A DNA stretch of 48,311 nucleotides from Anaerolineales bacterium. Lineage in GTDB: Bacteria; Chloroflexota; Anaerolineae; Anaerolineales; Villigracilaceae. The position numbers were made by a program, and so were the translations under genes. Below are positions 43,701 to 48,311 of this stretch, piece after piece (position 1 is the first letter of the stretch; the number at the start of each line of letters is the position of its first letter). The stretch lies in the NCBI GenBank assembly GCA_016927315.1, contig JAFGMV010000123.1:1-48311 (forward strand), read 5' to 3'. Under the pieces are notes generated by a model, which saw only the letters and a program-made list of their open reading frames with translations, was not told the DNA's origin and made no database searches.

Positions 43701-44427
43701 CGGTGCAGAAGCCTTAGGGAACTGGTATTGGCGAGAACTTACATCTGATGCTTATGGGGTAATCGTTCCCCAGTTGCATTACAAAGTGCTGGTCAACAAA
43801 TTTATGGAAAACGTGGACCAACTCAGTACTGTGGCTTTACTGGATCAGTTCTACAAGGAACCCAGCCTGCCGTCTTTAGCTGAACAAGAAGTAATTACCC
43901 GGGCGATTCAACTTGGTGTAAAAGAAGGCGCATTTGGTCTGGTAGAAACAAAAGATGGTCAGATAGTTCTAAAGTCTCTAAAGTTCAGAGAAGATATTCC
44001 TTTAGCCTTGATTGCCTTTATGGAGGATTACTTGCTAATATCTGAAGCTAAAAGTGAAAAACTTCTTGTTGAGAAAGAGAAGCTAGAAAAAGGAACCGGA
44101 TTCGGAGGTGACTTTGGTTCAGATGATGGTGATGATGAATTGCCCCCTGAAATTCAACCTGAACCTCCAAGTATTCCCGAAACACCTGGCGAGAAACGAT
44201 ATAAAAGAGTGAAGCTTCGTGTTGAGAATATTCCTGCCAGTAAGATTGCAGATGTAAATCGGGGGGTGTTGTTACCAATCAGTTCGGTTCAGGGAGATTT
44301 TGAATTTACCCTTGAGATTGATGTTTCAAATGATGAAGGTATCACACAATCGACGATTGACAATCGGATAAAGGAAACGATAAAACAAATTGGTGCGCAG
44401 ATAGTGGATGAGGAATTGGAAGAATAG
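40765..44427 (+). CDS. DUF499 AAA-type ATPase (COG1483-like) with HEPN-like N-terminal extension
   Basis: A 1220-residue ATPase. The DUF499 part has P-loop TPFGGGKTH (400-408, K406) and Walker B FVLLFDEILEY (504-514). It has a long helical middle and an acidic linker near residue 1110. A final ~80-residue domain (VKLRVENIPASKIADVNRGV in two parts) looks like a DNA- or protein-binding end. Residues 1-330 are additional. They are largely helical to ~190 and contain FRNAKFGHG with R146-N147-x4-H152, the R-polar-x4-H motif of HEPN ribonucleases. Start codon GTG overlaps the methylase stop. DUF499 proteins commonly accompany DUF1156 methylases in defence loci. Confidence 0.9.
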   Translation: MSNSRPDEAILREFPLPLAKICEAVGLETDAQLKTRKLVDLFEETVRYLSLVGLALYDHFGYSDLRVREARKALDRPSLGHWFALMDALDVCLRENGGDLYTPSHSEIYRDGPIFEAYTIMIDMMDLQGAKKLKLKPFLSSIVEFRNAKFGHGALTVLEAKQVVRPLQAAIETWLLGLPIIKAYQLLYIHDVRVQDSDFVYDGTNLNSGTSMYASGLPGMDKLTPRQVYIHRENQFISLYPYLWFENDTKLLYLYTGLSKKSNPTLKCPYDLSGAQSSIELDVDSDKIISGKKKVTRPSQPKSESKSTVKETPEVKEYSPMKTWYEIIPPHEDIRNGDFDESIFAADLGDVVSGDAKQDYKDPYLFYKKTYLTQGLKSLLQRVHTTITTDKGSSVVQIQTPFGGGKTHALVAIYHYIKNGKEVKELLPTGLDLIDPNVAVIAGNHWNPVEGNTTDGITRLTFWGEIGYQIAGVEGYEFFRQNDEARVSPGKKKIREFLEAHQPFVLLFDEILEYINRARDVRKQVEESLGTQTFSFFQELTEAVSTLPNGMLVVTLPSSIIEDFGDVEEEALAKLGKIFGRVESIETPVQGEEIYAVIRRRLFEVENLKKTEMREVVHSYFQTYKQYRDDLPVKARDVNYRDRMEMAYPFHPDLIDIMNEKWGTYSTFQRTRGVLRLLANIVEDLYKREKPIDLILPGDINMGFPGIREEFLKHIGKEYESVLSSDVSGHDAKSQALDVANKSWHHLAESISTSIFYHSFAADDSEKGINLSFIRLAVLRSDTIPALVTDILQRLSNSLWYLNSRGDAYYFSKIPNLNRMILDKKELFSESFEEEMQERIKKELGSKFRTYLWPTTSEEVPDNQELKLVLLPPNDSGEEISSWIEYKGKNYRHNKNTLFFAIADTAQFASLREEVKTYLALREIEEEIKSGESSNLETKSGEVQKRKHKIEKDFSYNIRRMYHMVQVGDRKIDLGNPTTGAEALGNWYWRELTSDAYGVIVPQLHYKVLVNKFMENVDQLSTVALLDQFYKEPSLPSLAEQEVITRAIQLGVKEGAFGLVETKDGQIVLKSLKFREDIPLALIAFMEDYLLISEAKSEKLLVEKEKLEKGTGFGGDFGSDDGDDELPPEIQPEPPSIPETPGEKRYKRVKLRVENIPASKIADVNRGVLLPISSVQGDFEFTLEIDVSNDEGITQSTIDNRIKETIKQIGAQIVDEELEE

Positions 44428-44489
44428 GTCGGACGTTGTGTGACAATCCCCAATCGACAGCAATCATTTTACTACTGAACAAAAAGGTG

Positions 44490-44501
44490 CCCCCATGGGG
44501 G
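44490..44501. repeat. Perfect palindrome after the defence operon
   Basis: CCCCCATGGGGG, 12 bases, 62 bases after the operon's stop. No T run follows, so it is only a possible transcription-end hairpin. Confidence 0.35.
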
Positions 44502-44563
44502 TTAAGGATGTAGACAACCACACGCAGTAACGATTTTTACATGAACAATTATGGTATTTATGC

Positions 44564-44617
44564 TATACTCAAATTGAGTATATGGGCTAGAATATATGTT
44601 CTATTTTGTGATATAAT
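44564..44617 (+). promoter_or_regulatory. Operator palindrome and promoter of the Panacea pair
   Basis: TATACTCAA-A-TTGAGTATA (44564-44582) is a perfect 9+1+9 palindrome that includes a possible -10 (TATACT). A second box TATAAT (44612-44617) lies 13 bases before the ATG at 44631, which would give a very short leader. Autoregulation by the antitoxin is likely. Confidence 0.55.
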
Positions 44618-44630
44618 AAATTAACTCAAA

Positions 44631-45188
44631 ATGATTGATCAAATAAAATTTAACGAACAAAAAGCAACGGAAGCAGCTACTACATTATTAGCATTAACAG
44701 AAACCCAAAAAGCAGATTATCTTTGGATAATTAAAATGCTATATTTTATTGATCGTGAGGCCCTTCAGAGATGGGAAAGACCTATTACATACGATAGCTA
44801 TGTAGCAATGCCTCATGGTCCTGTTTTGAGTACGATTTACAATATAATCAAAAAGAATTATCCAAGTGTTGTTTGGAAGCGGTATATAGTTACTAGACCC
44901 AAAGATCATGAAGTTTCCTTGAATGGCAGTCCAGCACCAAGAAGAAAGCTTTCTGAGGCTGAAGCTGAGCTAATCAATGAAATGTATCGAAGGTATGGCC
45001 ATTTATCCGGAAAAGAGCTAGAAGATTTGTCTCATCATTTACCAGAATGGCATGATCCAAAAGGTTCATCAACTCCAATTACTCTTCCTGCGCTCTTAAA
45101 AGTTCTTGACAATAAGCCCGAAGATATTGAGCGAATTAGTCTTGAGTTAGAGCAAGAACAAGAAATCAACGCGCTGTTTGGGGCATAA
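44631..45188 (+). CDS. Panacea-domain (DUF4065, SocA-like) antitoxin
   Basis: A 185-residue helical protein matching the Panacea antitoxin domain. It has the N-terminal YLWIIKMLYFIDREAL, ITYDSYVAMPHGPVLSTIYN in the conserved core, then LSGKELEDLSHHLPEWHD. Panacea antitoxins neutralise many unrelated toxins encoded next to them. The gene is followed after 2 bases by a 132-residue protein, its probable toxin. No Shine-Dalgarno is evident and the predicted leader is only ~6 bases. Very AT-rich, like the rest of the island. Confidence 0.88.
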   Translation: MIDQIKFNEQKATEAATTLLALTETQKADYLWIIKMLYFIDREALQRWERPITYDSYVAMPHGPVLSTIYNIIKKNYPSVVWKRYIVTRPKDHEVSLNGSPAPRRKLSEAEAELINEMYRRYGHLSGKELEDLSHHLPEWHDPKGSSTPITLPALLKVLDNKPEDIERISLELEQEQEINALFGA

Positions 45189-45190
45189 CA

Positions 45191-45589
45191 TTGTTGGGGG
45201 CTGGGGACTGTATTCATATTGAAACTAGTAAGGGTGGAGAAATAAACTATCATCTTTTCATTATTTTGTTTGACGGAGAGCCTTACACTAATATAACAAT
45301 TATAGTTCCTGTTGATACATATAGAAGCGAAAAGCAGGATAGCACTGTGATATTAAAAAGGGGGGATCATGAATTTATAAAGAAACCTTCTTTTATCAAT
45401 TATGGGCGTTCACGCGTGGTAACCCTTACACAAATAAATAAACTAATTGCCGATGGTAAGGCAAAACAAAAGCCGAAAGTAAGTAATTCTGTACTAGTTC
45501 GAGTACGTGGGGGAGTTAGAAGATCAAAAAGAACACCAAATGAAATTTTGATTGCATATAGCAATCACATGGATAGAGAGCTAGATTAA
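45191..45589 (+). CDS. Probable toxin partner of the Panacea antitoxin
   Basis: A 132-residue protein with no family that I recognise with certainty. It is mostly beta-strands (GDCIHIETS, NYHLFIILFD, ITIIVPVDT, STVILKRGDHEF), suggesting a small barrel of the MazF/PemK or SH3 type. A basic C-terminus with VRVRGGVRRSKR follows, fit for nucleic acid or ribosome binding. TTG is taken as the start, with GGGG a few bases upstream; it begins 2 bases after the antitoxin stop, so translation is coupled. The toxin role is inferred from position. Confidence 0.65.
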   Translation: MLGAGDCIHIETSKGGEINYHLFIILFDGEPYTNITIIVPVDTYRSEKQDSTVILKRGDHEFIKKPSFINYGRSRVVTLTQINKLIADGKAKQKPKVSNSVLVRVRGGVRRSKRTPNEILIAYSNHMDRELD

Positions 45590-45751
45590 GAAAAAAGACC
45601 CATAAGTTGAACTGCACCCAATAGACAAGACACAAAAAGAAAGACCCCACAGGGGCTAGAACCCCGATTTTCACTCATGTACATTGGTAAAAATAGCTTA
45701 TGAAAATACAAATTTTTGAAAGCTATTTTGTGAGCTTGTCAGAATACATTA

Positions 45752-45789
45752 CGCCACATCTGGCTGTGTAAATAGTGCCAGATGTGGCG
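45752..45789. repeat. Perfect 13-bp stem-loop between convergent pairs
   Basis: CGCCACATCTGGC and GCCAGATGTGGCG flank a 12-base loop. It lies between the Panacea pair (plus) and the VapBC pair (minus), so it may serve as a two-way terminator although T runs are lacking. The rest of 45590-45831 holds no gene. Confidence 0.55.
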
Positions 45790-45831
45790 CTTGTGCAAGC
45801 AAACAACCCATGAAGTAAGTTGGCGAAAAAG

Positions 45832-46251
45832 CTATAACGTTCCCAAAAAATCAACCGGTTGAATGACAGGCAGTAAAGCCGGTTTATAGTCTTTGATATT
45901 ACGAGTAATCAGGTAATCCGCTTTGCACTGAATAGCAGCAATCATTTGAACAGCATCTTCGAAATCTCGGTAGTCCAGATTGAGAGATTGCTCAATTGTC
46001 GATTGGCCGATCGCAGCAATTTTCAAAAACTGTAAAAGGTTTGTAATCATGGCCCGTGCATCCGCAGACGACTTGCCTTTTTGGATAAGATAAAACAAAG
46101 TTGTCAAACTGTGAGCAGCCAGATAGCCTTCGATCATTCCAGTTTCTACAGCCGCCAGCAGTGCTGCAGAAGCTGCGTAGAATGGCTCTCTTTCCTGTAA
46201 AACATCCAGAACCACATTAAGATCAATCATGACCTTGGGCTTTCTAGCCAT
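45832..46251 (-). CDS. PIN-domain (VapC-like) ribonuclease toxin
   Basis: A 139-residue PIN protein. The acidic metal-binding residues are visible: D10 in MIDLNVVLD, E36 in AAVETG, D96/D99 in YRDFEDAVQ, and the NIKDY segment (D121). The pattern fits PIN toxins that cut tRNA or other RNAs. The start overlaps the antitoxin gene by 8 bases. The pair is transcribed leftward, towards the Panacea pair. Confidence 0.88.
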   Translation of the reverse strand: MARKPKVMIDLNVVLDVLQEREPFYAASAALLAAVETGMIEGYLAAHSLTTLFYLIQKGKSSADARAMITNLLQFLKIAAIGQSTIEQSLNLDYRDFEDAVQMIAAIQCKADYLITRNIKDYKPALLPVIQPVDFLGTL

Positions 46252-46477
46252 ATTTTTCTTCCAGGTGTTCGCGATAATCTTCTACGGTTATATTTTTCGG
46301 CAAAATGCCACTTAACCTGCGCACGATGGGGGCATCATCCAAGGGTGCCTGGGGAGGAATTCGGCGCAAATAAGCCTCGATCAAATCTGTCAGGGTTGTG
46401 TTGTTCTGGGCTGCAAAGCGTTTTACATTTTCTAAAAGATCACGCGGTACCCGTACGGTTAGCTTGGTTTGGTTCAT
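46244..46477 (-). CDS. Ribbon-helix-helix antitoxin of the PIN toxin
   Basis: A 77-residue protein starting MNQTKLTVRVPRDLLENVKR, a ribbon-helix-helix DNA-binding fold. The toxin-binding tail (ILPKNITVEDYREHLEEKY) follows. A longer frame to 46525 exists, but it runs through the promoter; ATG 46477 has an AGGAG site. Located just inside the right flanking repeat. Confidence 0.87.
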   Translation of the reverse strand: MNQTKLTVRVPRDLLENVKRFAAQNNTTLTDLIEAYLRRIPPQAPLDDAPIVRRLSGILPKNITVEDYREHLEEKYG

Positions 46478-46489
46478 AGGAGATCTCCT

Positions 46490-46525
46490 GCCGTACATAA
46501 TATCACCGTATTGTACGGCTGTCAA
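46490..46525 (-). promoter_or_regulatory. VapBC-type promoter with embedded operator
   Basis: On the minus strand, TTGACA (46525-46520), a 17-base spacer and TATTAT (46502-46497). The inverted pair GCCGTACA (46490-46497) / TGTACGGC (46512-46519) overlaps the spacer and the edge of the -10 box. This is ideal for repression by the ribbon-helix-helix antitoxin. Confidence 0.8.
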
Positions 46526-46547
46526 CCTGAAGACTGTTTAGAGTTTG

Positions 46548-46643
46548 TGCATAATCCGGAGCATGCCGTCCACTTTTTGTAATCCACTGGAAATAGTGGA
46601 CGGCATCAATCGGAATGATTGGATTTTTTCACCGGAATTTGCA
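46548..46643 (-). repeat. Right copy of the island-flanking repeat
   Basis: Reverse-complement partner of 31311-31430. It holds a perfect 12-bp stem ATGCCGTCCACT (46563-46574) / AGTGGACGGCAT (46595-46606) around a 20-base loop that itself contains CCACTGG. No transposase is adjacent. It may be a MITE or a recombination end. Confidence 0.85.
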
Positions 46644-46845
46644 GTAATTAGCCCCCAAGGCTTCTGTAATTTTCGTTTTATCTTATTGCACAACACTATT
46701 TTCATTGGAATAAGAATTTTCAGCAAACACTGAAAGAAGCAACTATAATGAAAATTTCCAATTACTTTGTTTGCAAAATCAGTGCATTTTACTCACAATG
46801 TCAGTGAATTACCATTATTCATCAGAAGTAAGTAATCTGTAGATC

Positions 46846-46871
46846 GAATTCCAAACACAGTACTGGAATTC
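46846..46871. repeat. Inverted repeat downstream of the AbiE toxin gene
   Basis: GAATTCCA and TGGAATTC separated by 10 bases, 30 bases beyond the toxin stop codon. It could be a weak terminator. The stretch 46644-46901 otherwise holds no gene. Confidence 0.4.
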
Positions 46872-46901
46872 ACTTATCAAGTGGCTTCCTTATTTTTCTG
46901 G

Positions 46902-47603
46902 TCACTTTGTTTCAGCTTGTATGCGAAGTTTAATTTGGGCAAGCAAATCATCATACAAATGGTCCCGAACCCAATCTTTTTGAGAGCGATCTAATACTTC
47001 TCCCAAGCCAGATACAATGTGACGCCTGTCAATATGTTTTTCAATGTACTCTGAAAGATATTCTAAATATTCGGGCAGATCTTTCCCGGTGCGTTCCAAA
47101 ATTATTTCTTCATGAATCGGGGTAATTTGCTTCAGGAGCCACCAAGTATCGAATAAATCGCGGTTGACCATGTGTCGCCTGTCAGTCACTGCACATAATT
47201 TATGGGCAAACATTGTACTCAACTCAAGTGTTCGGATAGAAATACCAAGAAAATCTTTCAAATCATATCGATCAGGATAATCTCTTTTGCTTATTTCTAT
47301 CTTGATGTTTTGCAATCCTTTTTCATAACTCCCTAACCAAAACCAGGTAAATCGTTTATCTGAAAATTCTTTGATCGTGATGTTTTTTGACAATATTTCT
47401 TCGATATCCTCTGGTTCAAACTCCGAAGTAGAGACACCCGAAACCAGGCTGAAGTCCAGGTCTGTTGAGAAGCGAGGAAGAGTAAAAAACAAATACAGGC
47501 AAGTTCCACCTTTAAAAGCAAGTTGTGCCTGAAGTGAGGAATGTTGGTAGATTTCTCTAAGAATATTCTTTAGAATCAGTTCGTGTTTTGCCTGCTCAAG
47601 CAT
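46902..47603 (-). CDS. AbiEii-type nucleotidyltransferase toxin
   Basis: A 233-residue protein of the AbiEii/AbiGii family. The nucleotidyltransferase signature is intact: FKGGTCL (G32-G33), then RFSTDLDFSL with D48 and D50. Such toxins add nucleotides to tRNA or other RNA and stop growth, for example upon phage infection. It overlaps the antitoxin gene by 8 bases. Unlike the truncated toxin at 32249, this copy looks complete. Confidence 0.88.
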   Translation of the reverse strand: MLEQAKHELILKNILREIYQHSSLQAQLAFKGGTCLYLFFTLPRFSTDLDFSLVSGVSTSEFEPEDIEEILSKNITIKEFSDKRFTWFWLGSYEKGLQNIKIEISKRDYPDRYDLKDFLGISIRTLELSTMFAHKLCAVTDRRHMVNRDLFDTWWLLKQITPIHEEIILERTGKDLPEYLEYLSEYIEKHIDRRHIVSGLGEVLDRSQKDWVRDHLYDDLLAQIKLRIQAETK

Positions 47604-48192
47604 ATTTCATGCTTTCATCATCATCATTGGTATTTAGGATGTTTTCGAGTCGTTTTTCCAATGCACTGTTCCTATAAATCTTTGAAAGCTGTCTGATTTT
47701 TTCTATATTTGCATTTTGCAAGTGTTCGAATGTAAAACTGGGATCTAAGTAGTAAGTGTCGCAAATTGCGCGTTCGAGACTTGCGATCCAATAACCATCA
47801 ACTTTTTCTATGCCTTGCTGATTTAGGAGAATTTGATTTTTTAACTGATGATAAATGACGATTGTTCCATTTGGTATTTCTAGTTTCTTGCTGGCTTGTG
47901 CCATGACATGGATTTCACTAGTGTATTGAAAATATGCCCCATGAATTGCCAAAGCCGTTGTGAATGAGATGTAGGCAGGTGGAAATATTTTAACCGCTGC
48001 TTCTAAAGGGGAATAATCCTTAGACCGAGCATAAACTCCCCTTTGAATGGAAAATAATCGGCCTGAACGTATGTAATATTTAATCGTTTCCCAAAGCCTT
48101 GATCTATCAGCAATTTGCCATAAAGTCGCTAAATCATCAACAGAAAAGACTGTTTGAGGAGCTGTAATAAGGATTTCTGCTCTTGTCTTCAT
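47596..48192 (-). CDS. AbiEi-type antitoxin
   Basis: A 198-residue partner of the downstream AbiEii toxin. The winged-helix start (FSVDDLATLWQIADRSRLWE, then GRLFSIQRGVYAR) is followed by the AbiEi C-terminal domain (SFTTALAIHGAYFQYTSEIH, then WIASLERAICDTYYLD). It is only distantly similar to the AbiEi at 31665, so the two pairs are not a recent duplication. Its start codon lies within a large inverted repeat, the likely autoregulatory operator. Confidence 0.87.
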   Translation of the reverse strand: MKTRAEILITAPQTVFSVDDLATLWQIADRSRLWETIKYYIRSGRLFSIQRGVYARSKDYSPLEAAVKIFPPAYISFTTALAIHGAYFQYTSEIHVMAQASKKLEIPNGTIVIYHQLKNQILLNQQGIEKVDGYWIASLERAICDTYYLDPSFTFEHLQNANIEKIRQLSKIYRNSALEKRLENILNTNDDDESMKYA

Positions 48193-48223
48193 CTATGGTG
48201 GTTATTTTACCATAAATGAAGAC
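48185..48223 (-). promoter_or_regulatory. AbiE operator: 15-base inverted repeat over the start codon
   Basis: GTCTTCATCTATGGT (48185-48199) and ACCATAAATGAAGAC (48209-48223) are complementary with one mismatch and a 9-base gap. The left arm contains the antitoxin's start codon (complement). Confidence 0.75.
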
Positions 48224-48285
48224 AAAACACTTATGACTCCACTGCAAAAAGGGTATCGACCCTCCTCAAAACGGCAAAAATTTAA

Positions 48286-48311
48286 TATAATCGGCGCATG
48301 TTCAGAAAAAA
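48286..48311 (+). CDS. Start of a gene running off the window, with leaderless-type promoter
   Basis: TATAAT (48286-48291) is followed after 6 bases by ATG (48298), and the frame stays open to the window edge (MFRK...). This copies the TATAAT-7-ATG layout at 5081 and 13251. The gene itself cannot be identified. Confidence 0.4.

Noticed and set aside
33462..44427. Calling the operon DISARM
   Set aside because: The DISARM core (drmA helicase, drmB DUF1998, drmC phospholipase D) is not present here; the DUF1998 helicase at 5081 is ~28 kb away and of the repair type.
33462..44427. BREX or type I restriction
   Set aside because: No PglZ, BrxL/BrxC, HsdS or HsdR-type genes are visible; the methylase is of the DUF1156 class.

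Overview
The window looks like a chromosomal segment of an anaerobic Chloroflexota bacterium, probably Anaerolineae. This is inferred from the style of the proteins and from gene starts that look leaderless (a TATAAT box 6-7 bases before ATG); no marker gene here fixes the phylum. About 1-31.2 kb is ordinary core genome of moderate to high GC. About 31.3-48.2 kb is clearly more AT-rich and is packed with defence and toxin-antitoxin genes.

Core part. A GT39 membrane glycosyltransferase overlaps era, followed by a YhhN/TMEM86 membrane protein, a beta-hydroxyacid dehydrogenase and the fossil of a tyrosine recombinase. Then come an MrfA/YprA-like helicase with an inserted HNH nuclease, and a MazEF/PemIK-type pair whose antitoxin carries an in-frame amber stop. 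Next is a peroxiredoxin-glutaredoxin fusion whose peroxidatic Cys codon is an in-frame TGA (probable selenocysteine). valS and an alpha/beta hydrolase form an operon under a T-box whose specifier reads GUC (Val). Nudix, endonuclease/exonuclease/phosphatase and HD genes follow, then a Tat-lipoprotein FAD oxidoreductase, oligoendopeptidase F, ychF and tRNA-Leu(CAA). After these come a CPBP protease, glgC, a membrane protein, a Mn2+ (yybP-ykoY) riboswitch with its P2-type ATPase, a decayed metallophosphoesterase, and a NERD / GT2 / rnhB operon.

Island. Two copies of a ~100-bp hairpin-bearing repeat lie in opposite orientation at 31311-31430 and 46548-46643 and bracket ~15 kb. Inside are an AbiE pair whose toxin is cut short, a broken integrase, and a four-gene operon (33462-44427). 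The operon encodes a DUF5655-type protein with a nuclease-like N-terminus, an SNF2/DEAH helicase with a C-terminal DUF3883-like PD-(D/E)XK domain, a DUF1156 adenine DNA methylase, and a DUF499 AAA-type ATPase whose N-terminal extension carries an R-N-x4-H HEPN-like motif. A Panacea-type and a VapBC-type toxin-antitoxin pair follow. Just outside the right repeat sits an intact AbiE pair with a large operator palindrome over its start codon.

How the genes may work together (inference): the methylase would mark host DNA, the helicase-nuclease and the DUF5655 protein would act on unmarked invading DNA, and the ATPase would be the energised switch or an RNase-type effector. The surrounding toxin-antitoxin pairs could stabilise the island or provide abortive infection.
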